From an uncultured Veillonellaceae bacterium (lineage in GTDB: Bacteria; Bacillota; Negativicutes; Veillonellales; Dialisteraceae), in assembly GCA_949286115.1 (NCBI GenBank), contig CASEBK010000031.1, forward strand, positions 118,574 through 182,573: a stretch of DNA of 64,000 nt, given 5' to 3'. A program made the translations under genes and the position numbers. The number at the start of each line of letters is the position of its first letter. Within the stretch, counting starts at the first letter, position 1. The notes under the pieces were generated by a model. The model was not told the origin of the DNA. It saw only the letters and a program-made list of their open reading frames with translations, and made no database searches. Positions 9,504 to 18,419 of this stretch are shown here, piece after piece.

Positions 9504-10385
9504 TCAGGTAGCAATGATCTTGGGAAACAGACGGGAACTGATGGTGGAGAAAAAGTCCTGATCGGCAAAACGGATGAACCGGATCTCTTTATGCACACAG
9601 CGCACGCAGAGGCATTCATTCCGACATATCTTGTATTCTCCGTTCCCGTCCAGAGAGATGTGGAGCTTCTTTTCACGGTCCGGCAGCTGGATGCGCACCA
9701 GATCGTCCATGGGGAGCACCATGGAGAAATTCTGGATCATATGGGGACAGATAGGCACGATGAGCATGCTCTCCGCACGGCTGTCCAGGATCGGTCCGCC
9801 GCAGGACAGGGCATAGCTCGTCGAACCGGTGGGCGTGGAGATCACCAGACCGTCTGCGGGATACTGCTGAAAAAAGCGGTCGTTGATCCAGAGTCTGAGA
9901 CGGGCCATGCGGCCGATGGTATTGTGTCCGATGACGATATCATTCAGCGCATCGGGAAGCTTTGTTTCCGACCCGTCCTCATGGCGAATGAACGCGGACA
10001 GGAAGACCCGCTTCTCCACATTGTATCTGCCTTCCCGGATCTCCTGAAACCGCTCTTTCATATTGGCCGGCGAAATGGCATTCAGAAATCCCAGCTCCCC
10101 CATATGGATACCGACGAGCAGGATCGGATAGGGAGCCATCTCCCGGGCCGCCTGGAGAAAGGAACCGTCTCCTCCAATGGAGAATCCCACTTCCGTGTGT
10201 GTCCCCAGCCATTCCAAACTGCGGTAATATTCGCTTTTCAGATAGATGTGGCGCTCCTCGAAAAAAGCACGGACGTTCCCAGGAAGAAAAAAATGAAAAC
10301 CTGCTTCCTGCAGCGCCGGAACCAGTTCCTTAAAAAAGAGATAGACCTCTTCTTTTCCTGTATTGGGAAATACAGAGACATTCAT
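9504..10385 (-). CDS. nadK: NAD kinase
   Basis: Phosphorylates NAD to NADP. The 293-residue protein has the hallmark GGDGSFLQAA at 71-80, the nucleotide-binding LNDIVIG, and the family's TPTGSTSYALS followed by GGPI. The ATG at 10385 is preceded by AAAGGGTGA; a GTG at 10394, overlapping the tlyA stop, is an alternative start adding three residues. Part of the ispA-tlyA-nadK-argR-recN series. Confidence 0.95.
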   Translation of the reverse strand: MNVSVFPNTGKEEVYLFFKELVPALQEAGFHFFLPGNVRAFFEERHIYLKSEYYRSLEWLGTHTEVGFSIGGDGSFLQAAREMAPYPILLVGIHMGELGFLNAISPANMKERFQEIREGRYNVEKRVFLSAFIRHEDGSETKLPDALNDIVIGHNTIGRMARLRLWINDRFFQQYPADGLVISTPTGSTSYALSCGGPILDSRAESMLIVPICPHMIQNFSMVLPMDDLVRIQLPDREKKLHISLDGNGEYKICRNECLCVRCVHKEIRFIRFADQDFFSTISSRLFPKIIAT

Positions 10386-10390
10386 ATGAC

Positions 10391-11218
10391 TCACCCTTTC
10401 AGCGCCTGATGCGCTGTTTCTACGACTTCTCTGACCGTTTCTTCCGAAGGATAGGCCCTCTCCGGAGCAGGGTCAGGCATCCACCGAAGCAGCGCAAGGA
10501 ACTCGATATTTCCGGAGCCGCCCTTGATCGGCGAATAGGTGATCTGCTCCGTCATAAATCCTTCTTCTGCGGCACGACGGAGCACTTCCTGTATGACCTC
10601 TCTGTGCGTCGCCGCCTCCCGCACGATGCCCCCCTTGCCGACTTTCTCACGCCCCGCTTCGAACTGCGGTTTGATGAGAATGACCATGCGGCCGTCCTTC
10701 TTCAGGATCGACCGGGCGGCCGGCATGATCTTCAGGACGGAAATGAAGGAAATATCGGTCGCGATCATATCGACGGGCTCTCCCAGCGTTTCCAGCGTCA
10801 CATCCTTGATGTTCGTTTTCTCCAGATTGATCACACGGCTGTCCTGGCGAAGTTTCCAGTCCAGCTGATTGTATCCCACGTCGATGGCGTAGACTCTGGC
10901 TGCGCCGTGCTGGAGCGCGCAGTCTGTAAATCCTCCGGTGGAGGCGCCGATATCTGCCATGACGATGTCTTTCATGGGCAATGCAAAGGACTGGATCGCT
11001 TTTTCCAGCTTATAGCCGCCGCGTCCCACATAGGGCATGACGTGCCCTTTGATGCGAAGACGGGCATCTGTCGGTACCTTTGTCCCCGGTTTATCTACAG
11101 GCACATCATTGACCAGAATGATCCCTGCCATGATGTGCCGCTTGGCATTTTCACGGCTCTCAAAGAACCCCTCTTCCACAAGGAGCACGTCGAGCCGTTC
11201 TTTTTTTATCTTCTGCAT
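10391..11218 (-). CDS. tlyA: TlyA-family rRNA 2'-O-methyltransferase
   Basis: A 275-residue protein with an N-terminal S4 RNA-binding domain (KERLDVLLVEEGFFESRENA) and a FtsJ/RrmJ-type methyltransferase domain with the SAM-binding DIGASTGGFTDCAL. TlyA proteins methylate ribose in 16S and 23S rRNA; they are also annotated as hemolysin A, for which nothing here gives support. The start at 11218 is where homology begins; the frame extends 53 arginine-rich codons upstream that look non-coding. It sits 16 bases after ispA, so dxs and xseAB, often present at this locus, are missing. Confidence 0.94.
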   Translation of the reverse strand: MQKIKKERLDVLLVEEGFFESRENAKRHIMAGIILVNDVPVDKPGTKVPTDARLRIKGHVMPYVGRGGYKLEKAIQSFALPMKDIVMADIGASTGGFTDCALQHGAARVYAIDVGYNQLDWKLRQDSRVINLEKTNIKDVTLETLGEPVDMIATDISFISVLKIMPAARSILKKDGRMVILIKPQFEAGREKVGKGGIVREAATHREVIQEVLRRAAEEGFMTEQITYSPIKGGSGNIEFLALLRWMPDPAPERAYPSEETVREVVETAHQALKG

Positions 11219-11234
11219 GTACGATCCCTTTTCG

Positions 11235-12113
11235 TTATTTCGTTCGATGGAGCAGCCAGGCCGCAAGCTCTCGAAACGGCTTCGCCTCGTCCCCAAGAGG
11301 CGCGAGCGCCTCCCGCGCCAGATTTGCTTCTTCTTCCGCCAGACGGCGCGCACCGTCTGCCCCTGCCAGCGAAACATATGTAGCCTTGTGCATCACCGCA
11401 TCCTGGCCGGGGTTCTTTCCCATCTCCTCCAGAGTGCCGCCCGCATCCAGCAGATCGTCCGTGATCTGAAAGAGCTGCCCCAGATGGATCCCATACTCAT
11501 GAAGCTCCGCAGCTTCAATATCTCCTGCTTCCGCAATCGCCGCCGCCATATCAAGGGGCGCACAGAGAAGGCACCCCGTTTTGCAGCGATCCAGTGTGCG
11601 AAGCTCTGCCGGAGTCAACAGGCGGCCTTCCGCTTCGATATCCTGAGCCTGACCGCCCACCATGCCTTCCGGCCCGGCCGCCTTTGCTAGGAGCATGATC
11701 AGCCGGCAGCGGATCTCCGGTGCGGCAGCGGGCAGACCGGTCAAAAGTTCAAACGCATACGTGAGTAGCCCGTCGCCTGCCATGGTGGCCATCCCTGCGC
11801 CGTACACTTTATGATTCGTCAGTTTTCCCCGCCGGTAATCGTCGTTGTCCATCTGCGGCAGATCGTCGTGAATGAGAGAATAGGTGTGGACACATTCGAT
11901 CGCGCAGGCGGCATCGATATATGGCGCAGAAGGGACACGGAAAAGATCCAGCCCCATCAAAAACAGTGCCGGCCGAATGCGTTTGCCTCCCGCCAGAAGA
12001 CTGTAATTCATCGCATCGTACAGCGTGCGGTGCGCAGGCTCTTTCGTCTGCAGCAGCTCCTGCAGACGCGACTCCACGAGCCGCTTCTTTTCCTGCAAAA
12101 TCGATTGGATCAT
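11235..12113 (-). CDS. ispA: Polyprenyl (geranyl/farnesyl) diphosphate synthase
   Basis: Condenses isopentenyl diphosphate with allylic diphosphates to give short-chain prenyl diphosphates. Both aspartate-rich motifs are present: DDLPQMDND at 83-91 and QITDDLLD near residue 217. Length (292) and the insertion of two residues in the first motif fit the bacterial farnesyl diphosphate synthase group. ATG follows AAGGAGGG. First gene of the ispA-to-recN series; IspDF at the left edge would supply its substrates. Upstream lies an unusual palindromic promoter region (12138-12163). Confidence 0.94.
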   Translation of the reverse strand: MIQSILQEKKRLVESRLQELLQTKEPAHRTLYDAMNYSLLAGGKRIRPALFLMGLDLFRVPSAPYIDAACAIECVHTYSLIHDDLPQMDNDDYRRGKLTNHKVYGAGMATMAGDGLLTYAFELLTGLPAAAPEIRCRLIMLLAKAAGPEGMVGGQAQDIEAEGRLLTPAELRTLDRCKTGCLLCAPLDMAAAIAEAGDIEAAELHEYGIHLGQLFQITDDLLDAGGTLEEMGKNPGQDAVMHKATYVSLAGADGARRLAEEEANLAREALAPLGDEAKPFRELAAWLLHRTK

Positions 12114-12137
12114 AGGCCCTCCTTCTCTGTCTGTTTA

Positions 12138-12163
12138 ATTATACACAATCGCGCGCGATTATA
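12138..12163 (-). promoter_or_regulatory. Tandem -10 boxes flanking a 14-bp palindrome, upstream of ispA
   Basis: On the minus strand two perfect TATAAT hexamers (12163-12158 and 12143-12138) enclose and touch a perfect palindrome AATCGCGCGCGATT at 12147-12160. No good -35 hexamer is visible at 16-18 bases. The placement suggests an operator over a promoter; this is inference. Confidence 0.5.
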
Positions 12164-12204
12164 CATAGATTTTATAGAAATCCTCCTGTCGGCAAAGAGA
12201 GCAC

Positions 12205-12229
12205 ACAAAAAGCGGGCCCGCAGGCCCGC
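12205..12229 (-). terminator. Intrinsic terminator after nusB
   Basis: Minus strand GCGGGCC, loop TGCG, GGCCCGC, then TTTTTGTGTG. It ends the pepP-efp-...-nusB unit. Confidence 0.9.
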
Positions 12230-12253
12230 CCTTTCACAACCATGATGCAGCGC

Positions 12254-12655
12254 TCAGCACTGATGCTCTTTTGCAATGGCATCGAGGATCGCATTGATGA
12301 AGCGATAAGAGCCTTCCCCGCCAAAATCCTTGGCCATGAGAACCGCCTCATTGATGACGACGCCTTTGTCCGCACTGCCTTCCGGAGGATACAGCAACTC
12401 TGCCGCGCCGAGCCGGAGGATGGTCTTATCCACGATATTCAGCTGGCTGAGTGACCATTTCCGAAGATGGGAAGAGATCTCCCCGTCGATCTCTGTGAGA
12501 TGGGCTTCTACCGCCTGGATCAGTCCTCTGGCAAACGCCAGGTCACTGCCCTCTGCCTTCTCCGTCACAGTCGAATCAAGAGCTTCATCCGGCTCCGGAT
12601 TCAGATCCAGCGAATACAGGACCTGCAGCGCATATCTTCTCGCAGTTCTTCTCAT
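12254..12655 (-). CDS. nusB: Transcription antitermination protein NusB
   Basis: RNA-binding partner of NusE (S10) in rRNA antitermination. The protein starts MRRTARRYALQVLYSLDLNP, the typical NusB N-terminus, and ends with the conserved helices around INEAVLMAKDFGGEGSYRFI. The start at 12655 (133 residues) has AGAGGTA upstream; a longer frame of 71 codons upstream overlaps the preceding gene and is not homologous. Last gene of a unit running pepP-efp-Asp23-like genes-nusB, closed by a terminator. Confidence 0.94.
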   Translation of the reverse strand: MRRTARRYALQVLYSLDLNPEPDEALDSTVTEKAEGSDLAFARGLIQAVEAHLTEIDGEISSHLRKWSLSQLNIVDKTILRLGAAELLYPPEGSADKGVVINEAVLMAKDFGGEGSYRFINAILDAIAKEHQC

Positions 12656-12666
12656 GAAATACCTCT

Positions 12667-13011
12667 TCACTTCACAATCTTCAGAATGTCGATATTGACA
12701 GCACGGACCGGTGCCTCCAATGGCCGGAGCGCGTCCCACACGGCCTGCTGCAGTTCCCTGCCCGTTTTTGCAAGCGTCCTGGCCGACGTGACGGACACAG
12801 AGACATCCACAAAGAGGCCGTCCTCTTCCGCATGGATCATGATCCCCGGCGTACTCTTTCGTCCCCACACCTGCGTCAGTCCGCTCAGGAGCGACTGAAA
12901 TCCTTCCGGAGGTACGATCGACGCATCAGAAAAGGCAGAGACCGCTCTCTGGACCGCATCGGATATCTCGACAAAGAGAGCTTCCCGTTTTTGCCGCTCT
13001 TCATCCGCCAT
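12667..13011 (-). CDS. Small Asp23-like protein
   Basis: A 114-residue soluble protein with no signal peptide or membrane segment. A charged N-terminal helix is followed by a beta-rich region with alternating polar/apolar strands (FVDVSVSVTS and VRAVNIDILKIV). The ending resembles the VxVxDI ending of Asp23/Gls24 proteins, and the next gene upstream is a clear member, so a divergent paralogue is likely but not proven. The ATG at 13011 overlaps the upstream gene by 11 bases. A TTG-initiated extension to 13035 is possible. Confidence 0.7.
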   Translation of the reverse strand: MADEERQKREALFVEISDAVQRAVSAFSDASIVPPEGFQSLLSGLTQVWGRKSTPGIMIHAEEDGLFVDVSVSVTSARTLAKTGRELQQAVWDALRPLEAPVRAVNIDILKIVK

Positions 13012-13378
13012 GGCTAAAACGCCCTTCCTGCCCAAAAATAATGCCCTGAACGAAGATATCCACTGTCGCGACGCCGAGTCCCGCCGATTCGAGGAGTGCT
13101 TCCTTCACGCGCTCCTGCACGCGAAGCGCCACCTCGGGCGCGCGAACACCGTGATACAGGAGCAGATACAGCGCGGCGTTCACCTTGCCTTCGCGCACAG
13201 AGATATGCACGCCCTCTGCATCCTCTCCCACGATGCGGGAAGACAGCGCACCGCCAAAGCGGCTGTCCATCCCCGCTACACCGGGCACTTCCAGACAGGC
13301 ATCTCGCACCAGCACGGCCAGTGCCTTATCCGCCACACGCACGAGTCCATGATCAGCGGCGATCTCTGCGACATCCAT
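13001..13378 (-). CDS. Asp23/Gls24 family envelope stress protein
   Basis: A 125-residue protein of the Asp23/Gls24 (DUF322) family: helix with IAADHGLVRVADKALAVLVR, glycine-containing strand VPGVAGMDSRF, the strand VHISVREGKVNAALYLLL, and the VQERVKEALLE helix before VATVDIFVQGI. Relatives are linked to envelope or alkaline stress in Gram-positive bacteria; many copies are simply found between efp and nusB. ATG at 13378 follows GGGAGAG. A TTG start at 13393 would lengthen it by five residues. Confidence 0.88.
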   Translation of the reverse strand: MDVAEIAADHGLVRVADKALAVLVRDACLEVPGVAGMDSRFGGALSSRIVGEDAEGVHISVREGKVNAALYLLLYHGVRAPEVALRVQERVKEALLESAGLGVATVDIFVQGIIFGQEGRFSHGG

Positions 13379-13396
13379 GGGACACTCTCCCAAAAC

Positions 13397-13954
13397 TTAA
13401 GCGCGTTCGAGATAAGCGCCGCTGCGGGTATCGATGCGGAGCACATCGCCTTCATTGATGAACAGCGGTACTTTGACCACATAGCCTGTTTCCAGTTTGG
13501 CCGGTTTGACGCCGCCCGTTGCCGTATCGCCGCGGATACCTGGCTCCGTCTCTACGACTTTGAGTTCCACCGAATTCGGGATATCGACGCCGATAACGGT
13601 ACCGTTGAAGAAAAGGACCGTGATCTCCATTTCTTCTTTGATGAAGTTCAGCGCATTGCCGAGCTGTTCCTTCGTCAGCATGATCTGATCATAGGTCTCT
13701 ACGTCCATGAAATAGTACGACCCTTCGTCACCATAAAGGTACTGCATCGGTTTGCGTTCCACCTGAGCATTCGGCACTTTTTCACCGGCATTGAACGTAC
13801 GCTCCACGACGGACCCGGTCTGCAGATTCTTCAGTTTCGCACGGACAAAGGCTGCGCCTTTCCCAGGTTTTACGTGCTGGAATTCTACGACCTGCCATAC
13901 CATACCGTCAATTTCGATCGTTACACCCGGACGGAAATCATTACTCGAAATCAT
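13397..13954 (-). CDS. efp: Elongation factor P
   Basis: Relieves ribosome stalling at polyproline. With the ATG at 13954 the protein is 185 residues, the standard length, and the modifiable lysine is K32 in [16 protein letters not shown] lies nine bases before this ATG; the ATG at 13963 directly touches the site, so it was rejected. No EpmA or YmfI-type modification gene is in the window. It lies 16 bases after pepP, the common efp neighbourhood. Confidence 0.97.
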   Translation of the reverse strand: MISSNDFRPGVTIEIDGMVWQVVEFQHVKPGKGAAFVRAKLKNLQTGSVVERTFNAGEKVPNAQVERKPMQYLYGDEGSYYFMDVETYDQIMLTKEQLGNALNFIKEEMEITVLFFNGTVIGVDIPNSVELKVVETEPGIRGDTATGGVKPAKLETGYVVKVPLFINEGDVLRIDTRSGAYLERA

Positions 13955-13970
13955 ACTGTTCATCCTCCTG

Positions 13971-15026
13971 TTAGACGCATAAAAATTCTTTGGGGAATTT
14001 CGTCAAAATGGAAATTCCATTGGCTTGTATTGCTGCCGTATCTTCGATACGGACTCCGCCGATTCCCGGAAGGTAGACGCCCGGCTCGATGGTCTCGATC
14101 ATGCCGGCGGCAAGGACGGTCTTGTCCCGCGGCGCCAGCACCGGCGTCTCATGGATCTCAAGCCCCACGCTGTGCCCCAGCGCGTGCGTGAAATACTGAT
14201 CCAGCTCCTTTGTCTTCAAAAACTCCCGGGCTTTCTGATCGATATCGCAGGCCCTCTCTCCGGCTTTGAGCAGTCCCTCGATATGGAGAACGCACTCCAG
14301 CACGGAATCATAGAGAAAACGCTGCCGCTCCGTGATGGCCCCCACCGCGACAGTGCGGGTGATATCCGAATGATACCCCTGATAGATCGCACCGAAGTCA
14401 AAGGTGATGAGATCCCCCTCTTCGATGCGCTTATCCGTCGCCGTGCCGTGCGGGTAAGCCGACCGCCAACCAGAAGCGACGATCGTGTCAAAGGATTTTC
14501 CTTCTGAACCCGCCTCCATCATCGCGCATTCCAGAGCAGTGCGAAGCTCCGCTTCCGTTTTGCCCCTCTGTATGAGCGACACGATACGCCGGAACCCTTC
14601 ATCAGAGATTCGGCAGGCTTCGGCGATCTTTGCGATCTCCTCTTCCGATTTGATCTGACGAAGCCGGTCGGCTTCACAGAAAGAAAAGACCGCTTTCGGC
14701 ATGGCTTCGTGAAACGCCAGGTACATGCGGTAAGTCAGGACCGGTTCGATGCCGATCTTCTGGGCATGGTGCTTTTCTGCCAGAGACGCTACCGTTTCCG
14801 CCAGACGGCCGGCGCACTCCACGACGGTAAAGCCTTTTGCCTCTTCCTTTGCCTGTTCCGTATACCGGCTGTCCGTCAACAGATAATTCTCTGTCTCCGT
14901 GAGAAAAAGATAGCTGTCCGAACCGGTAAAACCGCTGATGTACCGGCAGTTTTCATCTTTCTGAATGAAAGCGGCGTCAACGGCATCATTCCGCAGAAAT
15001 TCTGCTGTTTTTTCCAGATCCAGCAA
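13971..15026 (-). CDS. pepP: M24-family Xaa-Pro aminopeptidase
   Basis: Removes N-terminal residues preceding proline. The 351 residues have a creatinase-like N-terminal domain and the metallopeptidase fold with metal ligands in [30 protein letters not shown] and TIEPGVYLP. The start appears to be TTG at 15026 behind AAGAGG; a nearby ATG (15032) is out of frame. Could equally be called PepQ-like. It leads the pepP-efp-nusB unit and has a promoter at 15059-15087. Confidence 0.92.
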   Translation of the reverse strand: MLDLEKTAEFLRNDAVDAAFIQKDENCRYISGFTGSDSYLFLTETENYLLTDSRYTEQAKEEAKGFTVVECAGRLAETVASLAEKHHAQKIGIEPVLTYRMYLAFHEAMPKAVFSFCEADRLRQIKSEEEIAKIAEACRISDEGFRRIVSLIQRGKTEAELRTALECAMMEAGSEGKSFDTIVASGWRSAYPHGTATDKRIEEGDLITFDFGAIYQGYHSDITRTVAVGAITERQRFLYDSVLECVLHIEGLLKAGERACDIDQKAREFLKTKELDQYFTHALGHSVGLEIHETPVLAPRDKTVLAAGMIETIEPGVYLPGIGGVRIEDTAAIQANGISILTKFPKEFLCV

Positions 15027-15058
15027 TGCATGCTCGCCTCTTTTCCATTCATTGTATC

Positions 15059-15087
15059 ATTTTACAGTATCTCACAAAAATGCACAA
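15059..15087 (-). promoter_or_regulatory. Sigma-A-type promoter for pepP-efp unit
   Basis: Minus strand TTGTGC (15087-15082), 17-base spacer, TAAAAT (15064-15059), about 35 bases before the pepP start. Confidence 0.55.
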
Positions 15088-15111
15088 TAGCCGCCCCTCC
15101 CGGCACGTCGG

Positions 15112-15729
15112 TCAGGTAAGGCCATGCAGGTGTTCCTGCGAATTCAGGAGATACAGCCAGCTCTGCTCCTCTCCATAATAATGAATGCAGGAAATGTTGG
15201 CATTCCCCTGGCAGAAATGCCACGCAGTATGAAGAGGAAGGCCGAGCATACCACACAGGATCGTCCGGATCGCCGCTCCGTGACTCACGATGATGTAGGT
15301 CTTATTATCTCCTTTTGCGATGAGCTTCTTCATCCCCGCCATCGTGCGCTCCTGTACCTCCTGAAAGGTCTCTCCCCCCTCGATGCGGAGTCTGTCAGGC
15401 GCTCGGTACATCGTCTCCACTGCGCCGGGCCAGCGCGCCTCGATCTCGTCATAAGTGAGACCTTCCCACGCCCCGAAGCAGATCTCCTGAAATTCCGCCA
15501 TGACGGCCGGCTCTTCGTGAAGGCGCTCTGCGATGGCCTCCGCCGTCTTTCTCGCCCGCTCTAAAGGGCTGGTGAAGATACCGTCCACGGTCCTGCCGTC
15601 GAACCACCGCGCCGCAAGGCCCGCCTGCGCAAGGCCGGTCTCGCTGAGCGGTACGTCGGTCGATCCCTGGTATCTCCCGGACTGATTCCATGTGGTCTGA
15701 CCATGACGGACAAAGTAAAAGCAGATCAT
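15112..15729 (-). CDS. cobC: Alpha-ribazole phosphatase (histidine phosphatase family)
   Basis: Likely dephosphorylates alpha-ribazole 5'-phosphate (or adenosylcobalamin 5'-phosphate) late in B12 synthesis. The 205 residues have the phosphohistidine motif VRHGQTTWN (RHG at 8-10), the catalytic FTSPLERARKTAE segment and the second histidine in VSHGAAIRT. Histidine phosphatases are broad; the CobC call rests on position as last gene of the cobalamin operon, overlapping cobD by four bases (ATGA). Confidence 0.87.
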   Translation of the reverse strand: MICFYFVRHGQTTWNQSGRYQGSTDVPLSETGLAQAGLAARWFDGRTVDGIFTSPLERARKTAEAIAERLHEEPAVMAEFQEICFGAWEGLTYDEIEARWPGAVETMYRAPDRLRIEGGETFQEVQERTMAGMKKLIAKGDNKTYIIVSHGAAIRTILCGMLGLPLHTAWHFCQGNANISCIHYYGEEQSWLYLLNSQEHLHGLT

Positions 15730-16814
15730 TTACAGAACACCTCTTTCCATGCGCAGAGCAGCCGGTCATTTTCTTCCTGCGTTCTGACAGCAACACGGAT
15801 GAACGTATCGTCCAGCCCCTCATAATTGCCGCAGAGGCGGATCTTCAAATAAAAGGGGGCAAGACACCGGGCAAGCCATGTCCCGTCCCGTCCGTTCGTC
15901 AGACGGAGGAGGAAAAAATTGACGGTCCCATCATAAACATGGATCCCGGGCAGCGCGCGGAGTGCTTCATCCATGCGGCGCCTCTCCGCTTTCATATAAG
16001 TCTGAGAATCTCTGATATACGCCTTATCCTGCACCGCTTCCCGCATATAGAGCTGTGCCGGTCCATTCACATTCCACGGACACAGCATGCGGGAAAGCTG
16101 TGCCGCATGCGCAGGCGATGAAACAGCCGCCCCGATGCGCAGTCCCGGGACCGAATAAAATTTCGTGAGCGACAGCAGGATCACCAGCCGCGGATGAGAG
16201 GACACATAGGAGCGGAAGCTGCAGCTGTCTCCGAGGAAATCGATGAAGGATTCGTCTACCACGAGCCAGCCTTCCGCCTCTTCCGCCGCTTTCAGAAAAG
16301 ACAGAAATGTTTCTCTGGACAAAAGCTGCCCATCAGGATTATTCGGATGACCCACAAAAAGCAGCGGATGCGGCGGGAGTTTCCTTAAAAAATCTGTATC
16401 CTGCAGCTGAAATCCGCGGTCCCTGTCCAGAGGAAAAGAGATGACCGGAACACCGGACGCTTCCGCGGCAAAGCGGTACTCGCTGAACGACGGCGCCGGC
16501 ACATAAACGGCCGACGGCCTGACTGCACGCACCAGCGCATACATCAGTTCCGTCGCCCCATTTCCGCAGGTGATCTCCCCTTCCGGCACGCCATAGCGCC
16601 GGCTGAGCGCCGCTTTCAGCGCCCGGCATTCGCTGTCGGGATATCGGCCGGCTTCCCGATCAAATGACGCAAGGACCGCCGCCCGTCCGCGGGGAGACAG
16701 CCCCAGCGGATTGATGTTGACGCTGAAATCCAAGATCTTTTCCCGCTCCTCTTCCGGCAGTGCAAAGATCTCACCGCCGTGGCCGTGGTCTGTCTTTTGC
16801 TTCATTTCTTTCAT
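15726..16814 (-). CDS. cobD: Threonine-phosphate decarboxylase CobD
   Basis: PLP enzyme converting L-threonine O-3-phosphate to (R)-1-aminopropan-2-ol phosphate, the nucleotide-loop linker of cobalamin. The 362 residues start with the family's HGGEIFALPEEE and ILDFSVNINPLG. The PLP lysine is in SLTKFYSVPGLRIG, and the phosphate-site arginine is in the C-terminal half. The start follows the pduX stop directly, with GGGAG upstream. Its substrate would be made by the PduX-like kinase encoded immediately before it. Histidinol-phosphate aminotransferases are related, but the operon decides. Confidence 0.93.
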   Translation of the reverse strand: MKEMKQKTDHGHGGEIFALPEEEREKILDFSVNINPLGLSPRGRAAVLASFDREAGRYPDSECRALKAALSRRYGVPEGEITCGNGATELMYALVRAVRPSAVYVPAPSFSEYRFAAEASGVPVISFPLDRDRGFQLQDTDFLRKLPPHPLLFVGHPNNPDGQLLSRETFLSFLKAAEEAEGWLVVDESFIDFLGDSCSFRSYVSSHPRLVILLSLTKFYSVPGLRIGAAVSSPAHAAQLSRMLCPWNVNGPAQLYMREAVQDKAYIRDSQTYMKAERRRMDEALRALPGIHVYDGTVNFFLLRLTNGRDGTWLARCLAPFYLKIRLCGNYEGLDDTFIRVAVRTQEENDRLLCAWKEVFCK

Positions 16815-17678
16815 TTACTGCTCCCTGATCGTCATGCCCCCATTGGTGATATGCACACAGTCAATAAATGAGACCTGCTCCCGCATGGCTTCATCCATCT
16901 GCCGCCGAACGGGGCCTTCGTCATCCTGCTCATCAAGCAGCAGTCCCAAAACGGTCCCGCTGTGCGCGGCGATGACGCCTCGTCCGCCGGCTTTTCGCCC
17001 TGCTTCATAAAACGGCTCCAGCGCCTCCTTGTACAGGATCTTCTGATTGGCAAAAGCGCTGATCGTTGCGGCCTCTCCGATCCGATCGACCGAACCGGTC
17101 CGAAGCCCCTCAATGCAGAGCGACACCGCCCGTCGGATTTCCTCTTCATTTTCCTTCTGCATGGCGATGAGATCTTTTCGCACATTGAAGGCGAGCGTAT
17201 CCACTTCCCCGCCGCAGTCGTACACGAGGATCTTTGCCGCCGGAGATGGACCGAGCCGCTTCAGCACCGCGCCGCCGCGATAATCGAACTGGACGATCCC
17301 CGGATAAAACGTGCCGTCGCTCGGCTCGATGGCGATGGCAATGGCAGCAATCTCCTCCGGCAACAGCAGGCAGCCGCAGGCGAGCGCCGTCGCCTGACAG
17401 ACCGCGCTGATATCCGCCGTGCTGGAAGCCATGCCCTTCCCCATGGGAATATCGGACGTCAGATGGATGTCTACCGCAGCGGATTCCTTTCCCAGATACC
17501 GCAGCGTGAGCTCCCGCGCCAGATCAGATTTCTCCGGCAGTCGGGACGGAGACCGCGCCAGGCGGCTTTCTGCGCGGGAGTATCGGTCGATGGGGCAGGT
17601 GATCATAAAGGATGTCCCCCAGCCGTATCCCTGGATCAATTCTCCGCATGAGCCGGGAGAAGCCACTACATGAGCCAT
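16815..17678 (-). CDS. pduX: L-threonine kinase (PduX-like, GHMP family)
   Basis: Would phosphorylate L-threonine for CobD. The 287-residue GHMP kinase starts MAHVVASPGSCGELIQG, typical of PduX, and has the phosphate loop MGKGMASSTADISA. The start at 17678 follows GAGGAAAC; an ATG at 17693 without a site is the alternative. It overlaps the end of cobS by 13 bases and abuts cobD, placing the two enzymes that make aminopropanol phosphate side by side. Confidence 0.9.
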   Translation of the reverse strand: MAHVVASPGSCGELIQGYGWGTSFMITCPIDRYSRAESRLARSPSRLPEKSDLARELTLRYLGKESAAVDIHLTSDIPMGKGMASSTADISAVCQATALACGCLLLPEEIAAIAIAIEPSDGTFYPGIVQFDYRGGAVLKRLGPSPAAKILVYDCGGEVDTLAFNVRKDLIAMQKENEEEIRRAVSLCIEGLRTGSVDRIGEAATISAFANQKILYKEALEPFYEAGRKAGGRGVIAAHSGTVLGLLLDEQDDEGPVRRQMDEAMREQVSFIDCVHITNGGMTIREQ

Positions 17679-18415
17679 ACGTTTCCTCGACATAAAACAA
17701 CGAACAAAACGGCCATCACCAGCTCGGATACCTCCGTTACACAGCCGTAGGTGTCCCCCGTCGTGCCGCCGATCTTGCTGACGACCCACTGATTGGCTGC
17801 CAGTCCTGTGAGCAGCCCGGCCCCGGCCAGAACAAGATATGTCATGCCAAAATACAGTGAGGGAAGGAGCGCTGTCACAAATCCGATCAGCACCGCATGA
17901 CGGCTCCGATACGCCGCAAACGCTTTTCCAATGCCGTAAGGCCGGGCATAGGGGTATTCACAGATACTGATCACCATATTGAGCCGCCCGATGGCTGGCA
18001 TGGCGATCAGGAGCACATAAAGAGAAACGCCCGCCTCTGCCAGCGCAAAGGTCTTGATCAGCACGAGAAATACGAAGGCCAAAAGGCCGAACGAGCCAAC
18101 GCAGCTGTCTTTCATGATCTCCAGCATTCGTTCCCGGCTCCGGCCGGACAGGAGCCCGTCACAGGTATCCATGAGCCCGTCCGCGTGCATCGCCCCCGTC
18201 ACGGCAAATTCCCCTGCAACGAGGAGGATCGCCGTCAGATATGGTGTTTCCATGGGAGCGGTGGCAAAATAAATGAGGGACAGAACGAGTCCGATGACCA
18301 TCCCGATGACCGGAAACCAGGACACGCTCTTTCCAAAATCTTCTTCTTTCCATTCCGTCTGCCGAAACAGATGGATCCGAGTCAAAAACTGAAGACCGAT
18401 CAAAAACGAACGCAT
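17666..18415 (-). CDS. cobS: Cobalamin (5'-phosphate) synthase CobS
   Basis: Membrane enzyme joining adenosyl-GDP-cobinamide to alpha-ribazole (phosphate). The 249 residues carry the conserved TGAMHADGLMDTCDGLLSG segment (acidic DGLxDxxDG metal site), RMLEIMKDSCVGSFG, and about six hydrophobic helices. Start ATG follows AAGGTGA, four bases beyond the cbiB stop. Fifth-to-last step partner within the same transcript as cobU, which makes its GDP-activated substrate. Confidence 0.95.
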   Translation of the reverse strand: MRSFLIGLQFLTRIHLFRQTEWKEEDFGKSVSWFPVIGMVIGLVLSLIYFATAPMETPYLTAILLVAGEFAVTGAMHADGLMDTCDGLLSGRSRERMLEIMKDSCVGSFGLLAFVFLVLIKTFALAEAGVSLYVLLIAMPAIGRLNMVISICEYPYARPYGIGKAFAAYRSRHAVLIGFVTALLPSLYFGMTYLVLAGAGLLTGLAANQWVVSKIGGTTGDTYGCVTEVSELVMAVLFVVLCRGNVWLM

Positions 18416-18419
18416 ACTT

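Noticed and set aside
14216..14491. Small minus-strand frame inside pepP
   Set aside because: Out-of-frame shadow of pepP without a ribosome site.
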